Assembly: GCA_003456175.1 (NCBI GenBank) | Contig: DMPB01000122.1 | Span: forward strand, 1,748 to 8,512 | DNA: 6,765 nt | Direction of reading: 5' to 3' | Source of the DNA: Chitinophagaceae bacterium | GTDB lineage: Bacteria; Bacteroidota; Bacteroidia; Chitinophagales; Chitinophagaceae | In this document: piece by piece, positions 1-5,913 of the stretch | Layout: every line of letters begins with the position of its first letter | How positions within the stretch are numbered: the first letter of the stretch is position 1 | Notes under the pieces: generated by a model | The model's input: only the letters and a program-made list of their open reading frames with translations | The model's database searches: none | Told to the model about the DNA's origin: nothing | Translations under genes and position numbers: made by a program

Positions 1-634
1 GATGCGGTTCATGGTCTAGCACATGTGGCAGTATGGTGGCGGCTTCCGACTGTAATACATAAGGCGGGTTACTCACCAAAACATCTAATTCAGGTAATAC
101 TTGCCAATCATTTGCCCGTAAGGCATCTAATTGCTTGAAATGAATGGTAGTTTGTTGTGCTAATGCGTTCGCTTGCGCTACTTGTAATGCATTTGCATCT
201 ACATCAATAGCATATACTTCACCTTGCGGTAAATGCTTTTTAAGATAAATGGGAATACAACCACTGCCGGTGCCTATATCTGCAATACTCAAAGGAGTAT
301 CTTTACGAACACTGTTCACAATCCACGCAGCAAGTTCTTCTGTTTCGGGCCGAGGAATAAGTACATGTGCATTAACTTTTAACTGCATATTACCCCAATA
401 GCAATAGCCAAGTACATATTGTACGGGTTGCCCTTGGTTTAGTGCCTCGCCCCATTTAGTAATAGCAGTTTGTTGTTCAACACTAAGTGTAAAATCTTTG
501 TGTACAATTCTATCTATTTTGGTAAAGCCGGTGGCATCTTCAATTAACCAATTGGCAATGTTAGCCGCCTCTCTAGTATCGTACCGATCGAAAAGTTGCT
601 GTAATAACCATTGATATGCTACTTGTATCGTCAT
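1..634 (-). CDS. prmC: Peptide chain release factor N5-glutamine methyltransferase PrmC (HemK), 3' end cut by window edge
   Basis: PrmC is a cytoplasmic SAM-dependent enzyme that methylates the glutamine of the GGQ motif in release factors RF1 and RF2, which improves translation termination. I translated the minus strand from the ATG at 634-632. It stays open for 211 codons to the window edge, so roughly 65-75 C-terminal residues are missing compared with the usual 275-290. Visible landmarks are the N-terminal helical domain (about 1-80), the PrmC signature IPRPETEEL (93-101), the SAM-binding motif I IADIGTGSGCI (117-127), the acidic end of the next strand in YAIDVD (141-146), and the catalytic NPPY (189-192), which binds the substrate amide. 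IPRPETEEL together with NPPY separates PrmC from RNA and DNA methyltransferases that carry NPPY alone. The gene is divergent from ribD; 46 bases separate it from the preferred ribD start. No Shine-Dalgarno sequence is present. Confidence 0.95.
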   Translation of the reverse strand, partial: MTIQVAYQWLLQQLFDRYDTREAANIANWLIEDATGFTKIDRIVHKDFTLSVEQQTAITKWGEALNQGQPVQYVLGYCYWGNMQLKVNAHVLIPRPETEELAAWIVNSVRKDTPLSIADIGTGSGCIPIYLKKHLPQGEVYAIDVDANALQVAQANALAQQTTIHFKQLDALRANDWQVLPELDVLVSNPPYVLQSEAATILPHVLDHEPH

Positions 635-641
635 GCTACTG

Positions 642-649
642 CAAAGATG
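642..649 (-). promoter_or_regulatory. Possible Bacteroidota -7 element for prmC
   Basis: On the minus strand this reads CATCTTTG, one base away from the Bacteroidota -7 consensus TAnnTTTG, and it lies seven bases upstream of the prmC ATG. I found no TTG at the expected 17-23 base spacing, so the -33 half is missing or degenerate. If real, the transcript would have almost no leader. The same nine bases (CATCTTTGC on the minus strand) recur upstream of the gene at 2347-3108, which is the main reason to list it. Confidence 0.3.
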
Positions 650-662
650 CTTTGTTTTCAGT

Positions 663-670
663 TACTTTTG
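663..670 (+). promoter_or_regulatory. Possible Bacteroidota -7 element for ribD
   Basis: The sequence TACTTTTG matches TAnnTTTG exactly and ends ten bases before the ATG at 681. The nearest TTTG upstream (651-654) is too close to act as a standard -33 box, so only half of the promoter is supported. It lies downstream of the ATG at 633 and therefore favours 681 as the real ribD start. The same octamer is found in front of the TonB receptor gene. Confidence 0.35.
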
Positions 671-680
671 CCGCTATTGC

Positions 681-1736
681 ATGCAACAACACACGCAACA
701 TATCAGGTACATGCAGCGGTGCTTGCAACTAGCAGCATTGGGCAATGGTTATGTAGCACCCAACCCCATGGTTGGTGCAGTATTAGTGTATAACGATACT
801 ATAATTGGCGAGGGTTATCACCAACAATACGGTAAGGCACATGCAGAGGTGAATTGTTTGCAAAGTGTAGCCCAAGAACATCAATGTTTAATAGCAGCAG
901 CTACGTTATATGTTTCGTTAGAGCCATGTAATCATTTTGGGAAAACCCCACCTTGTGTAGATGCTATTTTAAAGCATAATATTAAGCACGTAGTTATTGG
1001 TTGTGTAGATACATATAGTGAGGTGGCGGGCATGGGTATTGAACGCTTGCGTTCACATGGCGTTGAGGTTGAGGTTGGCATACTAGAAGATGCTGCTCTA
1101 TATTTAAATAGAAAATTCTTCACTTACCATACACAACAACGGCCGCATATTACGTTGAAATGGGCACAAACTGCCGACGGCTTTATAGGTACGTCAACAC
1201 ATCGCGTTTTAATTAGTAATGCTATATCGCAGCGCTTCACCCATCGGCTAAGGAGTAGTAATGCGGCAATTGTAGTAGGTAGTAATACTGCATTATTAGA
1301 TAACCCTTTGTTAGATCATCGTTTGGGTTTTGGGAGGCCGCCTGTACGTATGCTCATTGATCGTTATGGTAAGGTGCCTGTAACACATCATTTACTGCAA
1401 AGTACAAGTGCTCCTACATGGGTATTTACCGTAAGGGAAGATTATACATTTCCTGAACATATTGGTGTTGTTAAAATCAACGAGCACGAAAATACACTTC
1501 AACAAGTGTTGCAGTATGCGTATGAAAATAAAATACAGAGTATACTGGTAGAGGGCGGTGCAGTATTGTTGCAGGCATTTATTGCAGCACAATTATGGGA
1601 CGAAGCTTATGTAATAACAAACACTGCTATGTATTTGCAACAAGGTATTAAAGCACCTAAACTGCAAGGAAAAACAAGTATTGTGCACCAGTTTGAAAAT
1701 GATTGTATTACGCTGATAGAACCTGAAAAAAATTAA
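681..1736 (+). CDS. ribD: Bifunctional riboflavin biosynthesis deaminase/reductase RibD
   Basis: RibD carries out two consecutive steps of riboflavin synthesis: it deaminates the 2,5-diamino-6-ribosylamino-pyrimidinone phosphate made from GTP, then reduces the ribosyl side chain with NADPH. From the ATG at 681 the protein has 351 residues. The N-terminal CMP/dCMP-deaminase-type domain (about 8-135) shows APNPMVGAVLV, the zinc-site HAE (H54, E56) and the two zinc cysteines in EPC and PPC (C83 and C92, the usual nine-residue spacing). The C-terminal RibD_C reductase domain, of DHFR-like fold (about 140-345), shows RPHITLKWAQTADGFI, VVGSNTALLDNPLLDHR and LVEGGAVLL. The frame is also open from an ATG at 633, but those 16 extra residues (MLLQRCFVFSYFCRYC) do not resemble the family and that ATG overlaps the prmC start codon. 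The ATG at 711 would begin right at the conserved MQRCL segment and is a second option. The stop codon overlaps the next gene by one base. Confidence 0.95.
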   Translation: MQQHTQHIRYMQRCLQLAALGNGYVAPNPMVGAVLVYNDTIIGEGYHQQYGKAHAEVNCLQSVAQEHQCLIAAATLYVSLEPCNHFGKTPPCVDAILKHNIKHVVIGCVDTYSEVAGMGIERLRSHGVEVEVGILEDAALYLNRKFFTYHTQQRPHITLKWAQTADGFIGTSTHRVLISNAISQRFTHRLRSSNAAIVVGSNTALLDNPLLDHRLGFGRPPVRMLIDRYGKVPVTHHLLQSTSAPTWVFTVREDYTFPEHIGVVKINEHENTLQQVLQYAYENKIQSILVEGGAVLLQAFIAAQLWDEAYVITNTAMYLQQGIKAPKLQGKTSIVHQFENDCITLIEPEKN

Positions 1737-2344
1737 TGGCTATACCTGATTTTTATACAACACTTACGCAAAATGCTACCGCTGAATTTAAAGACAGAGG
1801 TAGTAAGTTTATTGCTTATGCTTATCCGGTAAGCCATACCGATGCTATTAAAACACAACTTCAGGTGCTTAAAAAAGAGCATCCGAAAGCAGTGCACTTT
1901 TGCTATGCCTATCGCTTAGGCATTGATGGTAACAACTTTCGTATCAACGACGACGGTGAACCAAGCGGTAGTGCCGGCCGGCCGATTCTGCAGCAAATTG
2001 ATAGTAAAGGGGTTACCAATATTTTAGTAGTAGTGGTGCGTTATTTTGGTGGTACATTACTAGGTGTGCCAGGGCTCATTAATGCTTATAAAACAGCTAC
2101 AGCTTTAGCATTGCAACTAAGTCCAACACAACAATTACCTGTTACTATGTCGTACGAATTACAGTACGATTACAGCCGACAAAATGAAGTAATGCTGTGG
2201 GTAAAGCAAATGCAAGCACAAGTATTACAGCAAGAGCAAACTTTGTTTGTGTTACTAACTATTGCCATCCCCAAGAGTAGGCTCGATGAGGCCTTGTATC
2301 GCTTACAAGAAATGCACTTTGTTACCTATAGAAAAATTGATTAA
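1736..2344 (+). CDS. YigZ/IMPACT family protein
   Basis: This is a 202-residue member of the UPF0029/IMPACT family (E. coli YigZ). The bacterial proteins have no firmly established function; eukaryotic IMPACT binds GCN1 and affects translation control, and a role in the bacterial protein cannot be read from sequence. The N-terminal IMPACT domain (about 15-125) carries FKDRGSKFIAYAYPV, HFCYAYRLG, the hallmark DDGEPSGSAGRPIL (72-85), and VVVVRYFGGTLLGVPGL (98-114). A ferredoxin-like DUF1949 domain follows (about 138-195), so the architecture and length are the family standard. The ATG is embedded in the ribD stop as TAATG, which suggests translational coupling and one transcript. It converges with the next gene, with only two bases between their stop codons, leaving no room for a dedicated terminator. 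Confidence 0.93.
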   Translation: MAIPDFYTTLTQNATAEFKDRGSKFIAYAYPVSHTDAIKTQLQVLKKEHPKAVHFCYAYRLGIDGNNFRINDDGEPSGSAGRPILQQIDSKGVTNILVVVVRYFGGTLLGVPGLINAYKTATALALQLSPTQQLPVTMSYELQYDYSRQNEVMLWVKQMQAQVLQQEQTLFVLLTIAIPKSRLDEALYRLQEMHFVTYRKID

Positions 2345-2346
2345 AC

Positions 2347-3108
2347 TCATGCCTTACCCGTTAGGCTGTAGGCAAGTATACCTACCCATTCTTTAAATAA
2401 GCGTTGCCAACGGTGTATTACTTCTACTTGTGGAATTAAATAATACTCTACATTAGGTTTTTGTTTTGCTGCTAAAAAGTTAGCAGGATAGGGTATTAAT
2501 TGCGTAAAGCCTGCTTTCTCAAAAACCTTCAAGCTACGTGGCATGTGTACAGCCGAGGTAATAAGTACATAAGGTGGTTGTAGTTGGTGCTTAGCTAAAA
2601 GCTGCTTGGTGAAAACACCATTTTCATGCGTGTTGCGAGATTGATTTTCTACTAAAATTTTGTTTTGAGGTATACCACAAGCGGCTAGCTGCGAAGCAAC
2701 AAATGCACCTTCATTGTAAGCATTGTCTTTATAGCTGTTACCACCCGAAACCAAAATATAATCAATATGCCCCTGATAATAGAGTTTTATGGTTTGAATA
2801 AAACGGTCGCTATTGCTATTAAAATGGCCTTTGTTGTTGATATCTCCGCCAGCCATACCACCTAATAAAATACCACAGCTGTATTTTTCTCCTACTTTCA
2901 ACTCGCGTTCAGGTGTTTGATACCAATGTGCTACTTGCGTAAATATCCACTCATTACTGAAAAATAGTAACATTACTATCACCGCGGTTAAGAGTCTTTT
3001 TCTAACCAACTCTTTTTTCGTTCGCCAACGCCACACCAAAAGCAACAATGCCCAAATAAAAGGTGAGGTAAGAATAGGGTAGAGTAGCTTGCTAAGAAAG
3101 AAAAACAT
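2347..3108 (-). CDS. DUF218 family membrane protein (ElyC/SanA/YdcF type)
   Basis: This is a 253-residue protein of the DUF218 (YdcF/SanA/ElyC) superfamily. E. coli ElyC and SanA are tied to envelope integrity, peptidoglycan and lipid carrier metabolism; the biochemical activity is not settled, so I assign only the family. Two hydrophobic segments (about 4-26 and 37-52), separated by a strongly basic loop (RWRTKKELVRKR), anchor it in the inner membrane. The soluble domain carries the family marks: GILLGG (79-84), the strand ILVSGG (118-123), ENQSRNTHENG (154-164) and LITSAVHMPRSLKVFEKAG (182-200). The C-terminal EWVGILAYSLTGKA resembles the amphipathic ending of ElyC-type members, which is why I prefer that subgroup over cytosolic YdcF. 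The gene is divergent from thyA and convergent with the YigZ gene, so it appears to be a single-gene unit. Confidence 0.88.
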   Translation of the reverse strand: MFFFLSKLLYPILTSPFIWALLLLVWRWRTKKELVRKRLLTAVIVMLLFFSNEWIFTQVAHWYQTPERELKVGEKYSCGILLGGMAGGDINNKGHFNSNSDRFIQTIKLYYQGHIDYILVSGGNSYKDNAYNEGAFVASQLAACGIPQNKILVENQSRNTHENGVFTKQLLAKHQLQPPYVLITSAVHMPRSLKVFEKAGFTQLIPYPANFLAAKQKPNVEYYLIPQVEVIHRWQRLFKEWVGILAYSLTGKA

Positions 3109-3125
3109 AGTCTGCTGAATTATCG

Positions 3126-3133
3126 CAAAGATG
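3126..3133 (-). promoter_or_regulatory. Possible Bacteroidota -7 element for the DUF218 gene
   Basis: The minus strand reads CATCTTTG, one mismatch to TAnnTTTG, with 17 bases between it and the ATG of the DUF218 gene. This leaves a short leader, similar to that of the TonB receptor gene. I see no clear TTG at the expected spacing. It covers the upstream in-frame ATG at 3131 on the plus strand, which argues against that codon being the thyA start. Confidence 0.35.
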
Positions 3134-3169
3134 GATGTAGAGAACTACGAAACTACTTATTTTGCAAGC

Positions 3170-3991
3170 ATGCTGCAATACCATCAATTACTACAACATA
3201 TTTTAGATTTCGGCGTCCAAAAAACCGATCGTACCGGAAAGGGTACCATCAGTTATTTTGGCTATCAAATGCGGTTTAACTTGCAAGATGGCTTCCCGTT
3301 AGTTACTACCAAAAAAGTGCATTTGAAGAGCATTATTTACGAGTTATTATGGTTTTTGCAGGGCAATACCAACATTGCATATCTTAAAGAAAATGGCGTA
3401 TCTATTTGGGATGAGTGGGCAGATGCCGAAGGTAATCTTGGCCCCGTATATGGTAAGCAATGGCGTAGTTGGCAAGGTGCTAATGGTACTACCATCGATC
3501 AAATAAGCGATGTTATTCAGCAGATTAAAACCAACCCCGATAGCAGGAGAATGATTGTAAGTGCATGGAATGTGGCCGATTTGCCAGCAATGGCATTAAT
3601 GCCGTGCCATACCATGTTTCAATTCTATGTAACACCGCCCAATACAGCCAAAGGAGAAACGAAAGGCAAGCTTAGCTGTCAATTATACCAGCGTAGTGCC
3701 GATGTGTTTTTGGGTGTTCCTTTTAATATTGCTAGTTACGCTTTGCTCACACAAATGATAGCTCAGGTATGCGATTTAGAAGTAGGTGATTTTGTACACA
3801 GCTTTGGCGATGTTCATATTTATAACAACCATTTGCAGCAAGTACAGTTACAGTTAAGTAGAACACCATACCCATTACCCACCATGAAGTTAAACCTTGC
3901 GGTAAAAGATATATTCGCTTTTCAATACAGCGATTTTACGCTTGAAAATTATCAATCACATCCCGCTATTAAAGCACCAGTAGCAGTATAG
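3170..3991 (+). CDS. thyA: Thymidylate synthase ThyA
   Basis: ThyA methylates dUMP to dTMP in the cytoplasm, using 5,10-methylene-THF as both carbon donor and reductant and releasing dihydrofolate. From the ATG at 3170 the protein has 273 residues. Landmarks are the phosphate-binding [60 protein letters not shown] (paired arginines 126-127), the nucleophile in [33 protein letters not shown] and the C-terminal IKAPVAV that closes the active site. With this start the catalytic cysteine is residue 146 and the arginines 126-127, the same numbers as in E. coli ThyA. The nine residues beyond E. coli's 264 fit a small insertion (about [11 protein letters not shown]) before [11 protein letters not shown]. 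The frame is open from an ATG at 3131, but the 13 extra residues have no family counterpart. It is followed closely by folA. Confidence 0.96.
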   Translation: MLQYHQLLQHILDFGVQKTDRTGKGTISYFGYQMRFNLQDGFPLVTTKKVHLKSIIYELLWFLQGNTNIAYLKENGVSIWDEWADAEGNLGPVYGKQWRSWQGANGTTIDQISDVIQQIKTNPDSRRMIVSAWNVADLPAMALMPCHTMFQFYVTPPNTAKGETKGKLSCQLYQRSADVFLGVPFNIASYALLTQMIAQVCDLEVGDFVHSFGDVHIYNNHLQQVQLQLSRTPYPLPTMKLNLAVKDIFAFQYSDFTLENYQSHPAIKAPVAV

Positions 3992-4001
3992 AAATTTAGC
4001 T

Positions 4002-4508
4002 ATGATTACAATTAGCATGGTAGTGGCTGCAGCCGAAAATAACGCCATTGGTAAAAACAACGACTTGCTTTGGAAGCTTCCGAACGATTTAAAATTTCTC
4101 AAAAATATCACTTGGGGTATGCCGGTATTAATGGGTCGTATCACTTACGATTCACTTAAAGGCTACACCATGCCCGGACGAAAAATATTAGTATTAAGCC
4201 GACAACCAAATTTAACCCTACCACACGCTACCGTTTTCGCAGCTTTTAACGATGCCGTAGCATGGTGTGAGCAGCATGGTTACAAAGAACTCTTAGTACT
4301 AGGCGGTGGTAATGTGTACGAAACTTATTTGCCGCTAACGCATAACATCTACCTTACTAGGGTGCATGCCAGTTTTCCAGATGCCGATGCACATTTTCCA
4401 CCGATACCCACGAATGAATTTTCATTGGTGAAAGCTACCAAACACGATGCCGATGCCAAACATGCTTATGCGTATACCTTTGAGCATTGGCAAAGAAACA
4501 TAGCTTAA
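4002..4508 (+). CDS. folA: Dihydrofolate reductase FolA
   Basis: FolA reduces dihydrofolate to tetrahydrofolate with NADPH in the cytoplasm, recycling the product of ThyA; it is the target of trimethoprim-type inhibitors. The 168-residue protein has the standard single-domain length. Visible marks are the N-terminal strand ISMVVAAAENNAIGKNNDLLW (Met20-loop region), WKLPNDLKFLK with the active-site acid at D29 (equivalent to E. coli D27), the cofactor-binding VLMGRITYDSL, PGRKILVLSRQ, VLGGGNVYETYLPL (glycine turn for NADPH) and LTRVHASFPDADAHFP; the C-terminal strand is YAYTFEHWQR. It starts ten bases after the thyA stop codon with no promoter-like element between, so co-transcription with thyA is likely. 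The bases before the ATG (AGAAATTTAGCT) contain no Shine-Dalgarno sequence. Nothing in the active site suggests resistance or loss of function. Confidence 0.96.
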   Translation: MITISMVVAAAENNAIGKNNDLLWKLPNDLKFLKNITWGMPVLMGRITYDSLKGYTMPGRKILVLSRQPNLTLPHATVFAAFNDAVAWCEQHGYKELLVLGGGNVYETYLPLTHNIYLTRVHASFPDADAHFPPIPTNEFSLVKATKHDADAKHAYAYTFEHWQRNIA

Positions 4509-4521
4509 GCAAAAGCATTGG

Positions 4522-4551
4522 TTGTATCTAATAATTTATTTATTATTATTG
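4522..4551 (+). promoter_or_regulatory. Candidate Bacteroidota promoter before the methyltransferase gene
   Basis: In the 47-base gap after folA, a TTG (4522-4524) is followed after 19 bases by TATTATTG (4544-4551), which differs from TAnnTTTG at one position. The spacing is in the normal range. The octamer ends only four bases before the ATG, so a transcript would start at or beside the start codon. The region is a run of A/T repeats (ATTTATTTATTATTATT), so a chance match is quite possible. Confidence 0.28.
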
Positions 4552-4555
4552 TAAT

Positions 4556-5353
4556 ATGTATTCCGCAATTCAATTGGCTTTTAAATATGCTCATTATTAC
4601 CTAACTGCACATAACAGTAAAGGGCATGGCATGCATTCGCCTTTTGTATTCGATTATATTACCAAAGTAATGAATGATAATAAGCAGTATTACTGTTACA
4701 CCTCCGCAGAACATTTGCGTAAGCAGCTACTGAACGATACTACTTTATTAACACTCACCGATTATGGTGCAGGTAGCCGCATACATGCGGAAAAACAACG
4801 TACCGTTCAACAAATTGCTAAAAGCAGTTTAAAGCCAACTAAGCTTGCACAGTTGCTTTTCAGAACAGTTAATTATTTTCAACCTGCTACCAGTATAGAG
4901 TTAGGCACCAGTTTGGGTGTTACAACAGCATACTTAGCACAAGGTAATGTACTCGGGCATTGCTTCACGTTAGAAGGTGCCGATGCGGTGGCTTCCCTTG
5001 CGGGTAAAAATTTACATGCGTTAGGCGTTCATAATGTTACCCAAATTGTAGGCAATTTCGATGACACCTTGCCCGTGCTATTGCAACAACTGAATAAAGT
5101 TGATTTTGCTTACGTGGATGGTAACCACCGTTACGAGCCAACTATACGTTACTTTGAGCAACTGCTCCAAAAATCGCATGAACACACGGTGTTAGTATTC
5201 GATGATATTCATTGGAGTAAAGAAATGGAAGCCGCATGGCATTACATTCAACAACACCAAGCAGTTACACTCACAGTAGATCTCTTTTTTATTGGATTGG
5301 TTTTTTTACGTAACGAAAACAAAGTGCGTCAGCATTTTACCGTAAGGTATTAA
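4556..5353 (+). CDS. Class I SAM-dependent methyltransferase, substrate unknown
   Basis: This is a 265-residue cytoplasmic-looking protein with a Rossmann-fold methyltransferase core; I cannot name the substrate. The SAM-binding motif I is IELGTSLGVTTAYLA (114-128), with the following strand ending in FTLEG (137-141). The later motifs VDFAYVDGNHRYEPT (172-186) and VFDDIHWSKEM (214-224) resemble the metal-dependent O-methyltransferase-like Methyltransf_24 group, where such acidic and histidine residues can bind a metal ion or the substrate hydroxyl. Ahead of the core lies an extension of about 100 residues with HGMHSPFVFDYITKVMND (24-41) and TDYGAGSR (68-75), followed by KSSLKPTKLAQLLFRTVNYF (89-108). 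From memory, close relatives with this N-terminus are frequent in Bacteroidota and are annotated only as methyltransferases. The C-terminal VDLFFIGLVFLR is a typical final strand pair. Its stop codon interlocks with that of the minus-strand neighbour. Confidence 0.82.
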   Translation: MYSAIQLAFKYAHYYLTAHNSKGHGMHSPFVFDYITKVMNDNKQYYCYTSAEHLRKQLLNDTTLLTLTDYGAGSRIHAEKQRTVQQIAKSSLKPTKLAQLLFRTVNYFQPATSIELGTSLGVTTAYLAQGNVLGHCFTLEGADAVASLAGKNLHALGVHNVTQIVGNFDDTLPVLLQQLNKVDFAYVDGNHRYEPTIRYFEQLLQKSHEHTVLVFDDIHWSKEMEAAWHYIQQHQAVTLTVDLFFIGLVFLRNENKVRQHFTVRY

Positions 5354-5736
5354 TCTACAGCCAGTGCCAAACCAATAGGAAAATGGTTCATAAGCACTTC
5401 GGTGATGCTTTCTTGATGCCACTGAGAAACCTCTTTCACCCACATTGCAGTATGGTCTTTCACCTGCATTACAATTTGCCAACCTTGTACAATGTAGTGC
5501 TTCATTTCATCGGTACTAGGTTGTAAGTGCAGGTGTTCATCGGCAATCATACCTAATAATTTTCCGTCGGCATTACGAAAATTGCCGTGTAATAGCTTGC
5601 CCACAGGTTTGTTGTGGTAGCCATACACAATATCGCCTAATACAATACCCATTACTTGCTGCAGACTATTATCAATAATCATGTGATGGTAGAAGTAAGC
5701 AATTACCTTTTGCTGTTGGTTGATGATTGGGTACAT
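5350..5736 (-). CDS. Small hypothetical protein with four internal beta repeats (4-fold beta-flower-like)
   Basis: I do not recognise a named gene. The 128-residue protein has no signal peptide or membrane segment. Its first half contains four related units with the pattern [K/Q]-x-(hydrophobic)-[A/G]-x-(hydrophobic): KVIAYF (10-15), QVMGIV (27-32), KPVGKL (43-48) and KLLGMI (59-64), spaced 17, 16 and 16 residues. Each is preceded by a short strand-like stretch (PIINQQ, MIIDNS, IVYGYH, NFRNAD). This resembles the 4-fold beta-flower domain, in which four beta hairpins form a small radial barrel; I make that link from memory of the pattern and it is tentative. The second half (about 75-128) is different, with aromatic and charged residues (WQIVMQVKDHTAMWVKEVSQWH), and has no recognised motif. 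The ATG at 5736-5734 is the first in frame. The gene stands alone on its strand, divergent from the TonB receptor gene and overlapping the methyltransferase stop codon by four bases. Confidence 0.7.
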   Translation of the reverse strand: MYPIINQQQKVIAYFYHHMIIDNSLQQVMGIVLGDIVYGYHNKPVGKLLHGNFRNADGKLLGMIADEHLHLQPSTDEMKHYIVQGWQIVMQVKDHTAMWVKEVSQWHQESITEVLMNHFPIGLALAVD

Positions 5737-5913
5737 GTGGTAGTGTTTGTGTAAAGCAAGGCATGTAACATGATGCTTTTGTTAACCTATAATTAGCAAA
5801 AAGTTACCTTACGGTAAATGACGACACTTAGTATTATGGTTTAGTTATGTCAGTCAATATTTTGTTAACAATAGTTAGTTTAACTGTACTTTTGCAGACG
5901 GAATTTTCTTTTT
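5737..5913. other. Divergent intergenic region before the TonB receptor gene
   Basis: This 177-base stretch is the longest non-coding gap in the window. It holds the receptor promoter, two copies of TTTTGTTAAC (5777-5786 and 5860-5869), a perfect short palindrome CATGT-A-ACATG (5762-5772), and a weak hairpin TTACC-TTAC-GGTAA (5804-5817). I see no open frame of note, no tRNA and no terminator with a T-run. I could not identify a convincing promoter for the minus-strand gene. Confidence 0.6.
5861..5894 (+). promoter_or_regulatory. Bacteroidota-type promoter for the TonB-dependent receptor
   Basis: The sequence shows TTTG (5861-5864), then 22 bases, then TACTTTTG (5887-5894), an exact match to the Bacteroidota -33/-7 pattern TTG-N17-23-TAnnTTTG used by the primary sigma factor of this phylum. 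The ATG at 5914 follows after 19 bases of AT-rich leader (GCAGACGG-AATTTTCTTTTT region, no Shine-Dalgarno). This is the best promoter of the window and the one that most strongly points to the phylum. Confidence 0.65.

Noticed and set aside
611..793. Open frame of 60 codons on the plus strand across the prmC/ribD junction
   Set aside because: It overlaps the well-supported ribD in another frame, has no recognisable domain, and starts inside prmC.
4509..4555. Possible small RNA or terminator between folA and the methyltransferase gene
   Set aside because: The gap is a run of A/T-rich repeats with no stable inverted repeat; a promoter is the only reading with any support.
5762..5772. Palindrome CATGT-A-ACATG as an operator
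   Set aside because: Five-base arms occur often by chance, and no second copy or neighbouring regulator gene supports it.
5804..5817. Hairpin TTACC-TTAC-GGTAA as a possible terminator
   Set aside because: Only five base pairs, AT-rich, no T-run on either strand, and it lies between divergent genes where no terminator is needed.
5338..5817. Thirteen-base inverted match (TTACCGTAAGGTA at 5338-5350, complement at 5805-5817) flanking the repeat protein gene, like the ends of a mobile cassette
   Set aside because: A match of this length is expected by chance somewhere in a window of this size. One copy lies in the methyltransferase coding end, there are no target duplications, and no transposase is present.
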